A stretch of DNA of 64,000 nt from Truepera sp. (GCA_032027045.1 JAVSMU010000001.1:539356-603355), one strand, 5' to 3'; numbered from the stretch's first letter, positions 9,048-18,668 are shown. Program-made: numbers and translations. Notes: generated by a model not told the origin, from the letters alone.

Positions 9048-10106
9048 CTAGTTGCCCTCCGATGTCGGCTGCCCCGCGCCTGTCGCCGCCGCGGCGCCGA
9101 ACGGCTCGACGAGGCCTGAGGTCGCCGCCTCCGCCGCCTCGAGCGGCGCGTAGCTCAGGGCCAGCACGCCCCGGTAGGAGCGCAACGCGGCGTCGCGCTG
9201 TCCGGCGAGGTCGTAGACCTGGCCCAGGCGCGCCAGCAGGAAGCCGGGCAGGTAGTAGGGCTCCTGGAAGTCGCTGCGAAGCGCCTTTTCCAAGACCTCC
9301 AGGGCCTCGGCCGGGTGGTCGTTCTCGAGGAGGATGTTGGCCTCGTGATACAGCGCCTCTGAGCTGTTCAGCTCCCTTAGCGCACCCAAGAGTGCGGCCG
9401 GATCGTCTGCGTCGCCACGCATGGCGGTGTCGAGCAGCGCGCGCTCGCGCGCCTCCGGGCTCACCTCCTTGGCTGCGCGCAAGGGTTCGAGGTCGACGCG
9501 GCCTTCCAGCGCGCGTGTGATCTGCGGGAGCTCATCGGCCCCGGCCAGCAGCGCCACGCGCTCATAAGGCAGGGCCAGCACGCGTTCGGCGACGATCTCC
9601 GAGCGGGCCTCCAGCCAACCGGTTCCGGGACCCTCGCCGAACTCCTCGGCCCGTTGCCGCTGGTAAGCGTCGATCGCGGGGAGCAGTTCCTCGTGCACCC
9701 GCCGGAGGTCTAGGGGCCTACCGAGCAGCTCCTCGACCGGCGCCTGCGCCCGGTGCACGCGCCGCAGTCGTTCCTGACCCGCCTCGAAGCGGCCGAGATA
9801 CTCGACGAACTCACTCTCGTCCTCCGCCTCGCCCGGCTCGCCCGGGCCGCCGGCAAGGCTGGCGACCTCGTGCAGCGGCACGCCTGCTCGGTTGGCCCAG
9901 GGAACCACCGAGAGTGGCAGGGCGATCTCGTCGGTCGCAAGCCATTCGGTGCCCTGAAGCGCGCCCGGGGGCAGGGTGGCCAGGGCCAGGGCCTGGGCGC
10001 CCGAGGCCCTAAGCGCGTCGCGCAAGTCGACGGCGTTGTAGCGAGGGAAGCGCGTGTGGAACGGACCCACCAGGGGCGCCGTCAACACCAGGGATGCTCG
10101 GTTCAT
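9048..10106 (-). CDS. uncharacterised protein with C-terminal TPR-like repeats
   Basis: 352 aa, not recognised. Residues 1-75 resemble an alpha/beta fold (ASLVLTAPLVGPF, then ALALATLPPGAL). The middle is acidic and helical, and residues 240-325 look like two or three TPR units (ALYHEANILLENDHPAEALEVLEKAL, then LARLGQVYDLAGQRDAALRSYRGVL-type spacing). No signal peptide or membrane segment. A TAGCAT box lies 6 nt before the ATG. It is divergent from the membrane-protein gene that starts at 10186, with 79 nt between the starts. Confidence 0.7.
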   Translation of the reverse strand: MNRASLVLTAPLVGPFHTRFPRYNAVDLRDALRASGAQALALATLPPGALQGTEWLATDEIALPLSVVPWANRAGVPLHEVASLAGGPGEPGEAEDESEFVEYLGRFEAGQERLRRVHRAQAPVEELLGRPLDLRRVHEELLPAIDAYQRQRAEEFGEGPGTGWLEARSEIVAERVLALPYERVALLAGADELPQITRALEGRVDLEPLRAAKEVSPEARERALLDTAMRGDADDPAALLGALRELNSSEALYHEANILLENDHPAEALEVLEKALRSDFQEPYYLPGFLLARLGQVYDLAGQRDAALRSYRGVLALSYAPLEAAEAATSGLVEPFGAAAATGAGQPTSEGN

Positions 10107-10112
10107 GTCCCC

Positions 10113-10118
10113 ATGCTA
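10113..10118 (-). promoter_or_regulatory. -10 box TAGCAT before the TPR-like gene
   Basis: TANNNT hexamer on the minus strand, 6 nt before the ATG at 10106. Confidence 0.6.
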
Positions 10119-10185
10119 CGGGTCGCGCCCCATGCATCGGCGCGGTAAGGTGGCGAAGCGGTGCGACCGAACTAGGACGGAGCCA

Positions 10186-11628
10186 ATGTACCGAACAGAA
10201 CGACAACCGGCCTGGCAACGCGATCTCACGTGGGTCAGCGCCCTGCTGTTGGCCGTGACGGTGGCAGTGGGCGCAGTGCTCTTCAGCCTCGCTCAACTCA
10301 GTGGGGTGAGGCAGGGTAAGGACATCATCCAGGGCGTCCTGGAACTGACGCTGTTACCCGCTGAGGGCGGCACCGCCGTGGGCGTCAAGACGCTCACCCA
10401 GTACCGTTCGGGCGAGTCACTGATGCTGCTGCCGGGCCTCGACGTCTATGCCGACGCCACCGAGATACCTACCTTCACGGCCGACGCCGCGGTCAACCGC
10501 GCCGCGGGCGTGCTGGCGGACAAGCTCGTCACGGGCGGGAAAGCCGCCCTGCTGGCTGCGGTGTCCAACGCCGAGCTCCGCAAGCAGCTCGAGATCGCGC
10601 TGGGTGGGCCCGTCACGGAACTGGTGACGGCCGAGGTAGGCAGGGAACTCATACCGGCCGGGCTCGACGATGGCAGCCGCCTCGCCGACTGGCCCGCGCA
10701 GATGGCGGCCAACCCCGGAGAGCCCGTACAACCCATCGTCGGGGTCTTCGTGACCTTCCCACCGCGCCAGCTTCAAGGGGCGAGCAACCGTGAGATCGGC
10801 AACGCCGTCCTCGCCGCCCTGGTGGCGAAGGTGCTGGACGGCGGTCTGCAGCAGGCAACCGCGGTCGTCACCAACGACAACCTGCGCACGCGACTGGTGC
10901 GCGGCGTGGACACCCGGGCGCGCGCGCAGCTCCATGAACTGTTCTCCGCCATCCTCAGCGGGCACGTAGGCGAGATGCAGGCGCGGCTGGACGAAGCCAA
11001 GGGCGTGCTCGAGGGCGCGGCCGACGAGAGCGCGGGCGGGCTGGGCGGCCTGTTGCCCGCCTCCAGCCTGGCCGGCCTCACCCCCCAACAGGCCGACGCC
11101 CTCGTGCTGCGGACGCTGGCAGAGCGCGCCTACGAGGGCGGTGGTGTGCTGGCGGCTCAGCAGCTCACGCGCGCCGATCAGTCGCAGCGGGTGCGCGCCG
11201 TGGCGCCGGTCCTCGACGCCTTCGGCGCCGCGGCGCACGGGCGTTACCTGGGCTTCACGTACCTGGCCGGGATCGTCGCCCTCCTGCTCGTCGTGGCGCT
11301 CGTGGCCTTCTCGCGCGGCCTGCAGCGGCTCGTCAACCCCGGCTTGGTCACGCTCCTCGCCGCCGCTCCCGGTGCTTGGCTGCTGGAGCGCGTGCGCCTC
11401 TGGTCGGACCCGAACGCGGCGCTGCCGGTCGGGGCGGCGGCCGAAGGGGTGCCCTCCACGCTGGCGGGACTGGCGGCCTACTCCCTCGCCAGGCTGCCCA
11501 CCGACCTGATCGCGATTCCCCTACGCAACCACGTGGCACTGCTGCTCCTGGGTGCGTCGCTCATCGTCCTGGCGCTCGTGGCGTGGCTCCTTCGCGGCGT
11601 CAGGCCGCGTCGCCGCGGTTTCCGGTGA
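10186..11628 (+). CDS. uncharacterised membrane protein
   Basis: 480 aa, family not recognised. One N-terminal hydrophobic helix (about residues 14-37) is followed by a large domain of some 300 residues that should lie outside the membrane, then three C-terminal hydrophobic helices (about 360-385, 395-410 and 450-475) ending in an Arg-rich tail. The large domain contains repeated short helical motifs around GKAALLAAVSNAELRKQLE and RVRAVAPVLDAFGAAAHG. The ATG at 10186 is chosen because AGGACGG precedes it by 5 nt; an upstream in-frame extension to 10054 would run back over the neighbouring start region and looks spurious. Not obviously in an operon. Confidence 0.72.
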   Translation: MYRTERQPAWQRDLTWVSALLLAVTVAVGAVLFSLAQLSGVRQGKDIIQGVLELTLLPAEGGTAVGVKTLTQYRSGESLMLLPGLDVYADATEIPTFTADAAVNRAAGVLADKLVTGGKAALLAAVSNAELRKQLEIALGGPVTELVTAEVGRELIPAGLDDGSRLADWPAQMAANPGEPVQPIVGVFVTFPPRQLQGASNREIGNAVLAALVAKVLDGGLQQATAVVTNDNLRTRLVRGVDTRARAQLHELFSAILSGHVGEMQARLDEAKGVLEGAADESAGGLGGLLPASSLAGLTPQQADALVLRTLAERAYEGGGVLAAQQLTRADQSQRVRAVAPVLDAFGAAAHGRYLGFTYLAGIVALLLVVALVAFSRGLQRLVNPGLVTLLAAAPGAWLLERVRLWSDPNAALPVGAAAEGVPSTLAGLAAYSLARLPTDLIAIPLRNHVALLLLGASLIVLALVAWLLRGVRPRRRGFR

Positions 11629-11716
11629 GGCCCCGAAGCGGCTGACTGCTTAGGGGCGCCGCCTTACGTAACGGTCCCCGGGCCTCCGCCTGACGTCGTT
11701 GCCCCCGAGCCCAGCC

Positions 11717-12829
11717 TCACCTGAAGGCTTCGGGCTGCAGGCCGTTCATGAAGGCGGCGATGGGCCCGTCGGACGGCGCCAGGTCGGCGACCTCGGAGTA
11801 CGGCAAGGTGACGAGGAACGCCCCCTGTACGTAGGGCCCCATGGCGTAAGGATCGAACACGAACGTGATGCCCGTGGGCCCCAGGGCGAAGGTCGACAGG
11901 TCTTCGGGCGTCACGCTCACGCTCCCGTCTTCTATCCAGGCGGCCCCTTGCTTGGCCAGGTCGGCGGTTATCAGGTCCGTCACGGGTTCCACCCAGTCGA
12001 CGTTCTTCGAGAACAGGTCGCCGAGGTCGAGAAGGCGCGCCCCGCCAGGCTGCAACTCGTAGAGCCGCGAGCCGTAGTAGGAGTTCGGGTGGGCGCCGCC
12101 CGTGTAGTTGGTGGTGCTCAGGAGGAAACTCACGTAGTCGCCCGCTGCACCCGCCAGGTCGACGTAAGCGTCGTTCGTCCAACCCCAGCCGAGGTTGTCC
12201 TCGTCGACGCCCTCGCGGCCCTCGGAGATGAACGTTCCGACGTTGCCGTTGGCCTCCGCCTCGAAGGCGTTGCCGACGACTTGGAGGGCTCGCGAACCGA
12301 AGCGCGGCCACGCGGCGCCGGCGTCGAGCCTGCCCTCGGTCAAACGCAGGTACGCGTACTGCGCTACCCGTGGCAACGTGGTGGCCTGCGAGTGGCCGTT
12401 CAGCGTGAGCGTCATAGTCAGGTTGGCGCCGTCGTCCTGCCAACTGGGGTTCAGGCGGGCGCTCAGGTGGCCCGTTGCGGGTACGGCCTCCTCGTCGCCG
12501 GCGCCGTTGATCAGGTAGAGGAGGGCGAAGCTGGGCGTGGAGGTGGGAACGTCCGGGTGCAGGTCGATCTCGATGCTGTCGGCGTCTTTCACCGTTCCCG
12601 ACCCGGTAAGCATTACGCCTTCCTTGGCGAGCAGCACCCTCGCGTGCGCGCTGGTGGCATCGATCAGGGTCAGGTCCACGACCACGTTGTCGGTAGCCAA
12701 CGCGCCCGCGTAGAGCGCGCGCCAGGGGGCGGCGTCGGCCGCGGCGGCCACCCCGAGGAGTGCGGCCACCAAGAGGGCGACGACGTGGCGCACCGACCAA
12801 GGCAGTAAGTTGTGTGCTCGTTCAATCAT
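11717..12829 (-). CDS. exported DUF3298/DUF4163-type (RsiV-like ectodomain) protein
   Basis: 370 aa with a clear signal peptide (Arg near the start, hydrophobic core VVALLVAALLGVAAAADA, cleavage probable after ADA). The C-terminal third carries the hallmark of DUF3298 proteins: FALGPTGITFVFDPYAMGP followed by a GAFLVTLPYSEV segment. This fold is known from the RsiV anti-sigma factor ectodomain, which binds lysozyme, and from uncharacterised exported proteins. No transmembrane or sigma-binding domain is attached here, so I call it an exported stand-alone copy of unknown ligand. An ATG at 12868 is also in frame, but the TACACT box 6 nt before 12829 and the signal peptide geometry favour 12829. 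Confidence 0.78.
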   Translation of the reverse strand: MIERAHNLLPWSVRHVVALLVAALLGVAAAADAAPWRALYAGALATDNVVVDLTLIDATSAHARVLLAKEGVMLTGSGTVKDADSIEIDLHPDVPTSTPSFALLYLINGAGDEEAVPATGHLSARLNPSWQDDGANLTMTLTLNGHSQATTLPRVAQYAYLRLTEGRLDAGAAWPRFGSRALQVVGNAFEAEANGNVGTFISEGREGVDEDNLGWGWTNDAYVDLAGAAGDYVSFLLSTTNYTGGAHPNSYYGSRLYELQPGGARLLDLGDLFSKNVDWVEPVTDLITADLAKQGAAWIEDGSVSVTPEDLSTFALGPTGITFVFDPYAMGPYVQGAFLVTLPYSEVADLAPSDGPIAAFMNGLQPEAFR

Positions 12830-12835
12830 GCCCTC

Positions 12836-12841
12836 AGTGTA
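12836..12841 (-). promoter_or_regulatory. -10 box TACACT before the DUF3298-type gene
   Basis: TANNNT hexamer on the minus strand, 6 nt before the ATG at 12829; it decides between two in-frame starts. Confidence 0.6.
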
Positions 12842-12936
12842 GCGGTGATCGGGTCGAGGTCCGGGCATGGGGCACTGCGCGCCGAGGATTGGACGCCCTG
12901 CTTCGCGGCGGACCCGGCCAGGGCCGTGGGCGGTGC

Positions 12937-12942
12937 TACGCT
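12937..12942 (+). promoter_or_regulatory. -10 box TACGCT before trmFO
   Basis: TANNNT hexamer 7 nt before the ATG at 12950, with no ribosome site between. It lies in the 120-nt divergent region shared with the DUF3298-type gene. Confidence 0.6.
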
Positions 12943-12949
12943 GGCGCGG

Positions 12950-14287
12950 ATGAAGCTGACCACGGAGCGCATAACGGTCGTCGGCGCCGGGATGGCCGGC
13001 AGCGAGGCCGCCCTGGCCGCCGCGCGCCTAGGCGTGCCCGTGGACCTGATCGAGATGCGTCCCGCCAAGTCGACGCCTGCGCACCGCACGGGCGAATTCG
13101 CCGAGCTGGTGTGCTCCAACTCGTTCGGCGGTGAGGGCGAGAGCAACGCCAAGGGGCTCCTTCAGGCCGAGATGGTCGCGGCCAACGGCGTGGTGATGAC
13201 GAGCGCGCACGCCAACCGCGTGCCGGCGGGCGCGGCCCTGGCCGTGGACCGTGACGCCTTCTCCGCGGCCGTGACCAAATCACTGCGTTCGGAGCCGCTC
13301 ATCACCGTCCACGAGCGGGAACTGGAGCGGATGGAGGACGGCGTCGTCGTGCTCGCGACCGGGCCGCTGACCTCGGACGCGCTGGCCGCCGACCTGGAAC
13401 GGCGCCTTGGCCAGGGCTTCCTCGGCTTCTACGACGCGGCCGCGCCCGTCGTGGCGTACGACTCGATCGACATGAACGTCGCCTTCCGCAAGGGCCGTTA
13501 CGGTCAGGCCGCCGACTACATCAACCTCCCCTTCACGGTGGAGGAGTACGACGCCTTCTACGCCGCTCTGGAGGGGGCCCGGTCGCACACGCCACACGAT
13601 TGGGAGAAGCTCGAGTTCTTCGAGGGCTGCATGCCCATCGAGGAACTGGCCCGCCGGGGCCGCGATACGTTGCGCTTCGGCCCCATGAAGCCCGTAGGAC
13701 TCGAGCACCCGGAAACGGGCGAGCGCTTCCACGCCGTGGCGCAACTGCGCCAGGAGGACCAGGACGGCCGCATGTGGTCGCTGGTCGGGTTCCAGACGGG
13801 GCTCAAGTGGGGCGATCAGAAGGCCCTGGTTCAGCTCATGCCGGGCCTGCGGGAGGCCGAGGTCGTGCGCTACGGCGTCATGCACCGCAACACCTACCTC
13901 AACGCGCCACGCTTGCTGGCGCCCGGCCTGGCCCTCAGGGAGCGGCCGAACGTGTTCGTCGCGGGCGTGCTTGCCGGCACCGAGGGCTACCTGGAATCGT
14001 CGGCAACGGGTTGGCTGGCGGGCACCAACGCCGCGCGCAGCGTGCTCGGCATGGAGGGCGTCGTGCCCCCGGAGGAGAGCATGCTGGGCGGCCTCGTCCG
14101 CTACCTCTCGAGCGCCAACCCCGACGGCTTCCAGCCCATGAACGCCAACTGGGGCCTGGTGCCGCAGTTGCCCAAGGCCAGGGGTCAGGGTAAGCGCGAG
14201 CGCCGGGAGGCCATGTACCGCCGCGGGCTCGCGGCGTTCGGCGCCTGGCTGGCCGAGGTGAACCTAGGGGTGGCCGAGACGGCCTGA
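12950..14287 (+). CDS. trmFO: TrmFO, folate/FAD-dependent tRNA (uracil-54-C5) methyltransferase
   Basis: Forms ribothymidine at position 54 of tRNA with methylenetetrahydrofolate as carbon donor and FADH2 as reductant. The 445 aa begin with the FAD dinucleotide motif [12 protein letters not shown], followed by the family signatures [23 protein letters not shown] and, near the C-terminus, [18 protein letters not shown]. Length is typical. The open frame extends upstream to 12812, but the residues before 12950 do not resemble TrmFO, and a TACGCT box 7 nt ahead of this ATG supports the start. Confidence 0.95.
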   Translation: MKLTTERITVVGAGMAGSEAALAAARLGVPVDLIEMRPAKSTPAHRTGEFAELVCSNSFGGEGESNAKGLLQAEMVAANGVVMTSAHANRVPAGAALAVDRDAFSAAVTKSLRSEPLITVHERELERMEDGVVVLATGPLTSDALAADLERRLGQGFLGFYDAAAPVVAYDSIDMNVAFRKGRYGQAADYINLPFTVEEYDAFYAALEGARSHTPHDWEKLEFFEGCMPIEELARRGRDTLRFGPMKPVGLEHPETGERFHAVAQLRQEDQDGRMWSLVGFQTGLKWGDQKALVQLMPGLREAEVVRYGVMHRNTYLNAPRLLAPGLALRERPNVFVAGVLAGTEGYLESSATGWLAGTNAARSVLGMEGVVPPEESMLGGLVRYLSSANPDGFQPMNANWGLVPQLPKARGQGKRERREAMYRRGLAAFGAWLAEVNLGVAETA

Positions 14288-14359
14288 ACCGACCGCGAGC
14301 GCGAGGGGGCGACCTGCCGTGCGCTCGGCCCGTTGCGCTCCCTCCGCCGCGCTCGGTCA

Positions 14360-14365
14360 TACAAT
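14360..14365 (+). promoter_or_regulatory. -10 box TACAAT before ltaE
   Basis: TANNNT hexamer 5 nt before the ATG at 14371, in the 83-nt gap after trmFO; it suggests ltaE starts its own transcript. Confidence 0.55.
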
Positions 14366-14370
14366 GCCGC

Positions 14371-15405
14371 ATGTTCGCCGTCGACCTGCGTTCCGATACC
14401 GTGACCGTCCCTACCGCCGAGATGCGTGAAGCCATGGCTCGCGCCGAGGTGGGCGATGACGTTTACGCCGAGGACCCCACCGTCAACCGCTTGCAAGACT
14501 TGGCCGCCGAGATGATCGGGTTCGAGGGCGCACTGTTCGTGCCCTCGGGCACCATGAGTAACCAGATCGCGCTGGCCGTTCACGTCAGGCGTGGCTCCGA
14601 GGTGATCGTCCCGATGGGGGCGCACGTCTACGAGTACGAGCCGGGAGCCATGGCCGTCATCTCGGGCGCCCTGCCCCGCCTGGTGGAGGCGCCACGAGGC
14701 GCCCCGACTCCTGGGGGCGTGCGGGCCGCCATCAGGCGCAGCGGGCACCAGGCGCCCACGGGCCTCGTCGTGCTCGAGAACACCCACAATCTGGCGGGCG
14801 GCGCAGTGGTGCCGCTGGCAACGGTGGCCGCGATCCAGGCGGTGGCCGCGGAGGAGGGCCTGCCCACCCATCTCGACGGCGCCAGGGCCTTCAACGCGGC
14901 CGCGGCGCTGGGCGTCACCATCGCGGACGTAACACGCGGTTTCGACAGCGTATCGATCTGTCTATCTAAAGGCCTAGGGGCTCCCGTGGGTAGCCTCCTG
15001 CTCGGCAGTAACGCGTTCCTGCAGGAGGCACATCGTTACCGCAAGTTGCTCGGCGGGGGCATGCGCCAGGCCGGCGTACTGGCCGCGGCCGGCATGATCG
15101 CCCTGACGCGGATGCCGCAGCTACTGCCGGCAGATCATGCCCGGGCGCGGCGCCTGGCGGAAGCGCTGGCCACCACACCCGGCATCGGCATCGACATGGG
15201 CTCGGTGCAGACGAACATGGTCTATGCCACCGTGGCCGACTCGGCCGCCTTGGTAAAGCGCTGCGCGGCTCGCGGCGTTGGCGTTGGCGCCATGGGACCG
15301 ACCACGGTGCGGTTGGTGACGCACCACCAAGTGAACGACGCCGACCTGGAACTCGCCACCCAGGTCGTTACCGAGGAGGCCCGCGCCCTGGCCGCCGCGG
15401 CGTGA
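14371..15405 (+). CDS. ltaE: low-specificity L-threonine aldolase
   Basis: PLP enzyme that cleaves L-threonine and L-allo-threonine to glycine and acetaldehyde. The 344 aa show the family opening [25 protein letters not shown], the PLP-contact stretch [21 protein letters not shown] (aspartate to the pyridine nitrogen) and the Schiff-base lysine K200 in [14 protein letters not shown]. Full length. It is the first gene of a chain ltaE-aroE-phosphoesterase-DUF983; its stop overlaps the aroE start. Confidence 0.93.
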   Translation: MFAVDLRSDTVTVPTAEMREAMARAEVGDDVYAEDPTVNRLQDLAAEMIGFEGALFVPSGTMSNQIALAVHVRRGSEVIVPMGAHVYEYEPGAMAVISGALPRLVEAPRGAPTPGGVRAAIRRSGHQAPTGLVVLENTHNLAGGAVVPLATVAAIQAVAAEEGLPTHLDGARAFNAAAALGVTIADVTRGFDSVSICLSKGLGAPVGSLLLGSNAFLQEAHRYRKLLGGGMRQAGVLAAAGMIALTRMPQLLPADHARARRLAEALATTPGIGIDMGSVQTNMVYATVADSAALVKRCAARGVGVGAMGPTTVRLVTHHQVNDADLELATQVVTEEARALAAAA

Positions 15406-16274
15406 CACGGGCGCTGGAGCAGCGGTCGGCCTGGATCATCGCTCACCCCGTGGGCCACTCCCTGAGCCCGGTGATGCACAACGCCGCGTTCGCCGCCACC
15501 GGTTTCGCGGCGCGTTACGCAGCGCTCGACGTGGCGCCGGCCGCCCTGACCCAGGTCTTCGGGCGGCTGCGCGGCGCCGACGCCCTGGGGGCCAACGTGT
15601 CGCTGCCGCACAAGCAGGCGGCGGCCCGGCTGGTAGACGAGCTCGCGCCCGAGGCCGCCGCGCTGGGAGCGGTCAACACGGTCGTTAACCAGGCCGGGGT
15701 GCTGCTGGGTAGCAACACCGACGTTGGGGGGTTCCTGGACGGCCTGCTCGAACTGGCGCCCGAGCTGGGGCCCGGCGGTTTCACCGCGCTCGTCCTGGGC
15801 GCCGGGGGCGCCGCGCGCGCCGTGGTCTGGGGCCTCGTCGGCCTGGGGGCCGAGGTCGTGATCGTCAACAGGGACGCCGTCCGCGCCGGGGAGCTGGTGA
15901 GCCGGCTCGAGACCGCCGGGCTCAGACGGGGGCGGGCGCTCGCGGCAACCGCAGACAAGATCGAACCCGGGGCCTTCGACCTCGTCGTCAACACCACCAC
16001 GGTCGGCATGGCGGGCGGGCCGGCCGCTACAGCGCTCCCGCTTCTCGAGCGGTCCCAGTTGGAGCGCCTGCGCGGGGGCGCCGTGGTCTCGGACCTGGTG
16101 TACCGCCCTGCCGTCACGCCGCTGCTCGCGGCCGCCGCCGAGGTCGGCCTCAGGCGCCAGAACGGCGTGGCCATGCTCGTGGGCCAGGGGGCGCGCTCGT
16201 TCGAGGCCTGGACCGGGCTGCCCGCCCCCGTGGCCGTCATGCGCGCGGCCGTAGAGGAGGCGCTGGCCGGTTGA
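15402..16274 (+). CDS. aroE: shikimate 5-dehydrogenase
   Basis: NADPH-dependent reduction of 3-dehydroshikimate in the chorismate pathway. The 290 residues carry the shikimate-binding SLS pair (S20, S22 in [14 protein letters not shown]), the catalytic Lys71 in SLPHK, the partner Asp in GSNTDVGGF, and the nucleotide motif [14 protein letters not shown]. The GTG start overlaps the ltaE stop as GTGA; the nearest GAGGAGG is over 20 nt upstream, so translation is probably by coupling. No other aromatic-pathway gene is nearby. Confidence 0.93.
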   Translation: MTRALEQRSAWIIAHPVGHSLSPVMHNAAFAATGFAARYAALDVAPAALTQVFGRLRGADALGANVSLPHKQAAARLVDELAPEAAALGAVNTVVNQAGVLLGSNTDVGGFLDGLLELAPELGPGGFTALVLGAGGAARAVVWGLVGLGAEVVIVNRDAVRAGELVSRLETAGLRRGRALAATADKIEPGAFDLVVNTTTVGMAGGPAATALPLLERSQLERLRGGAVVSDLVYRPAVTPLLAAAAEVGLRRQNGVAMLVGQGARSFEAWTGLPAPVAVMRAAVEEALAG

Positions 16275-16283
16275 GCCACTTGG

Positions 16284-16289
16284 TACGAT
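16284..16289 (+). promoter_or_regulatory. -10 box TACGAT before the phosphoesterase gene
   Basis: TANNNT hexamer 7 nt before the GTG at 16297; could give a second transcript inside the ltaE chain. Confidence 0.5.
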
Positions 16290-16296
16290 CGACGCC

Positions 16297-17178
16297 GTGC
16301 GTATAGCGGTTCTAGCAGACGTTCATGGCAACCTTCCCGCCCTCGAGGCGGTGCTGGACGACATTGAGCGCCAGGACGTGGACCGGATCATCGTCAACGG
16401 AGACTCCGTCAACCGGGGAGCGCAGAGCGTGGAAGTCTCGCGCCTGCTGGCCCAACTGCCACACGAGGCCACGCTAGGTAACCACGACGACCTGATGGTC
16501 ATGGTGCACGAACGGCACAAGGACCTCTCCGATAGCCTCGACGATCCCTTCTGGGCGGGCAACGTCGTGACCTCGAACCTGCTCGCGGACGCCGGTTTCC
16601 TGGGCGGCATCCGCGAGTTGCCCATGACCTTGCGGATCGAGGAGCCCGGCGCTCCTTCCATGCTGGTCTCTCACGGCAGCCCGCGCCATTACCGAGAGGG
16701 GTACGGACCGTCCCTCACGCCCGAGGTCATCTCGGAGATCGTCGAGGATTACCCGGCCGACGTTCTCGTAGGCTCTCACACGCATAGGCCGCACCTGCAG
16801 CGCTGGGCGCGCTACACGGTCCTCAACACGGGTTCCGTGGGGGCGCCGTTCAACGGCGACCCCCGCGCGCAGTACCTCATCCTCAGCCTGCGCGGTGGCA
16901 CCTGGCTGGCCGATTTCCGGCGCGTGCCCTACGACCTCAGCGAGGCCGTTGCGGCCTACGACGCCTCCGGCCTGCTGGACCGGGGCGGCCTGTCGACGCA
17001 CATCTTCCGCGCCGAGCTGGCGCACGCGCGCTCGTACATCGTGCCCTTCCTGATGCGTTGCGAGGAGGGCCGGCTGACGCGCGACTGGAAGGGTTGGGAG
17101 GAGTACAAGGTCTTGCGGGCGGAGCGCTTCGAACTCCCGACGATGGAGGGGGCGATCCGGTCGTCGCCCGAGCCGTGA
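16297..17178 (+). CDS. calcineurin-like metallophosphoesterase
   Basis: 293-aa cytoplasmic phosphoesterase of the YfcE/MJ0936-like group. All metal-binding motifs are present: LADVHGN (D8, H10), VNGDSVN, GNHDD, a His in LVSHGSPRH, and GSHTHRP. After the roughly 220-residue catalytic fold there is an extra helical tail of about 60 residues ending GAIRSSPEP. Starts with GTG; a TACGAT box precedes it by 7 nt. Substrate is not predictable: cyclic nucleotides, nucleoside diphosphates or protein phosphates are all known in the family. Confidence 0.85.
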   Translation: MRIAVLADVHGNLPALEAVLDDIERQDVDRIIVNGDSVNRGAQSVEVSRLLAQLPHEATLGNHDDLMVMVHERHKDLSDSLDDPFWAGNVVTSNLLADAGFLGGIRELPMTLRIEEPGAPSMLVSHGSPRHYREGYGPSLTPEVISEIVEDYPADVLVGSHTHRPHLQRWARYTVLNTGSVGAPFNGDPRAQYLILSLRGGTWLADFRRVPYDLSEAVAAYDASGLLDRGGLSTHIFRAELAHARSYIVPFLMRCEEGRLTRDWKGWEEYKVLRAERFELPTMEGAIRSSPEP

Positions 17179-17567
17179 CCTCGGCGCGCAAGGGCGGAGG
17201 GCGGTGGCGCGACCTCGGGGCCATGCTTGGGGCCATGGCGGGCCGGTGCCCGAACTGCGGCGCCCCTGGGGCATTCTCGAGTCCGTGGGGCCTCAAGGCC
17301 ACTTGCGACTCCTGCGGCGTGAGGTTCGAGCGGGAGCCCGGGGCGTGGCTGGGCGCCTGGGTGTTGACGTACGCCGCCGCCACGCTGGCCCTGGTCGTCC
17401 TCGCGCTGGTGTTGATCCTCAACTTCGGGCTCTTCGCCGGGCTCGAGTGGTTGCTGGTGGTTGCCGGCGCGCTCTTGGTCGTCGCGTTATACCGGCCGGT
17501 GAAGGGCTGGTGGCTCTGGTGGCTGTGGGCCGCCGGATTCGTGACCCGTGACGGTGAGACCGACTAG
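17175..17567 (+). CDS. DUF983-like zinc-ribbon membrane protein
   Basis: 130 aa. An N-terminal zinc ribbon with two cysteine pairs (CPNCG and CDSCG, about 18 residues apart) is followed by two hydrophobic helices with a short loop and an RPVKGWW amphipathic turn, which is the DUF983 layout. I chose the GTG at 17175 because it overlaps the stop of the phosphoesterase as GTGA, the junction style used across this window; ATG codons at 17223 and 17235 are alternatives and would still keep the ribbon. Function unknown; DUF983 proteins occur near cytochrome oxidase genes in some bacteria, but none is here. Confidence 0.68.
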   Translation: MTSARKGGGRWRDLGAMLGAMAGRCPNCGAPGAFSSPWGLKATCDSCGVRFEREPGAWLGAWVLTYAAATLALVVLALVLILNFGLFAGLEWLLVVAGALLVVALYRPVKGWWLWWLWAAGFVTRDGETD

Positions 17568-17589
17568 TCTATATATGCGCCTGAGGGTG

Positions 17590-18027
17590 TTATCGAGCGG
17601 GTGAAGTGGCCACCGTGCGGGGCCGGTTCGCCTTGAGGACCAGCAACACGGTAACGAGGACGAAGGCGACGAAGGACATCGTGGGTATCGTGATGAACCC
17701 CAGCCATTCGATGTACTTGACGTTGCAAGGCACCCCGCTCGAGCACACGCCCGCGCCGAAGCCGGGGATGCGTTCCACCAGGATGTGATAGCCGCTCACG
17801 AGCACGCCGAGAACGCTAAGAGGCAGCGCGTACTTGAGGACGCCGCGGTCCTGCTTGAACGTGGCCACGCCTAACAGCAAGACCAGCGGGTACATGAGGA
17901 TGCGCTGGTACCAGCAGAGCGTGCACGGCGGGAAGTGCCTGATCTCCGAGAAGTAGAGCGAGCCCAGGGTGGCCACGATGGCCACCACCCAGGCGGGATA
18001 GAGGAGGCCCGGGCGGCCGGTCCTCAT
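17590..18027 (-). CDS. dsbB: DsbB/BdbC-family disulfide bond formation protein
   Basis: 145-aa four-helix membrane protein that reoxidises a DsbA-type oxidase with quinone. Two cysteine pairs fit: C35/C38 (PPCTLCWYQR) after the first helix and C95/C101 (GVCSSGVPC) in the second periplasmic loop. Short and without the extra loop of the E. coli protein, as in BdbC. The ATG overlaps the stop of the DsbA-like gene (ATGA), so both are made together. Confidence 0.9.
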   Translation of the reverse strand: MRTGRPGLLYPAWVVAIVATLGSLYFSEIRHFPPCTLCWYQRILMYPLVLLLGVATFKQDRGVLKYALPLSVLGVLVSGYHILVERIPGFGAGVCSSGVPCNVKYIEWLGFITIPTMSFVAFVLVTVLLVLKANRPRTVATSPAR

Positions 18028-18668
18028 CGCGAGGCGGCCTCAACGGCGCTGCGGATATTGGCGAGGGAGGGGTTGGCGAGAAGGACTCCGTCGATCAGCA
18101 CGGAGGGCGTTCCGGTCACGTTGGCCTCGCGTGCGATGGCCTCGTCGGTGCGCACGGCGTCGGCCGTGGCACTCGTCGAGACGCACGTGCGCAGCTGCGC
18201 GGCGTCGAGCTCGGGGGCGTACTCGACGGCAAGGTCGAGGGCCCTGCTCGTGTCACGCGCGACCTGGCTCTGAGCCCGCATCCAGATGGGCTCGAGCTTG
18301 AAGAAGGCGTCGTTGCTCTGCTGGTAGACGCACTCGCCGAGCACGGCCAGGTAGCGCGAGCGCACCGCCGGGTCGATGACCGGGAAGTTGAGGTAGTAAA
18401 GCGACGCCTTGCCCGTGTCGACGAACTCCCTCACGATCGTCGGCGCCTCGTTCTCGCTGAAGTCGGCGCAGTGGGGGCAGAGGAAGTCGAGGAACACGGC
18501 GATCTTCACGGGTGCGTCCGGATCGCCAAGGCGCGGCTGGGCCGAGTAGTCGATGGTCGCCACGGCCGCGGGCTGCTTGCTCGAGGTGAGCCGCGGCACG
18601 ATGACGGCCGCGAGGACCACCAGCACCGCGATGATTATGGTCAGCAACGTCAGGCGTTGAGAGTTCAT
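18024..18668 (-). CDS. DsbA-like thiol-disulfide oxidoreductase, membrane-anchored
   Basis: 214 aa. Residues 6-26 form an N-terminal signal anchor (LTLLTIIIAVLVVLAAVIV), followed by a thioredoxin fold with the active site CPHC (C64, C67) and a cis-proline loop GTPSVLIDG near residue 190. Two further cysteines (GECVYQQ and RTCVSTS) may form a structural disulfide, as in BdbD-type proteins. It should introduce disulfides outside the cytoplasm and be recharged by the overlapping dsbB product. A TACACT box lies 7 nt before the ATG. Confidence 0.9.
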   Translation of the reverse strand: MNSQRLTLLTIIIAVLVVLAAVIVPRLTSSKQPAAVATIDYSAQPRLGDPDAPVKIAVFLDFLCPHCADFSENEAPTIVREFVDTGKASLYYLNFPVIDPAVRSRYLAVLGECVYQQSNDAFFKLEPIWMRAQSQVARDTSRALDLAVEYAPELDAAQLRTCVSTSATADAVRTDEAIAREANVTGTPSVLIDGVLLANPSLANIRSAVEAASR

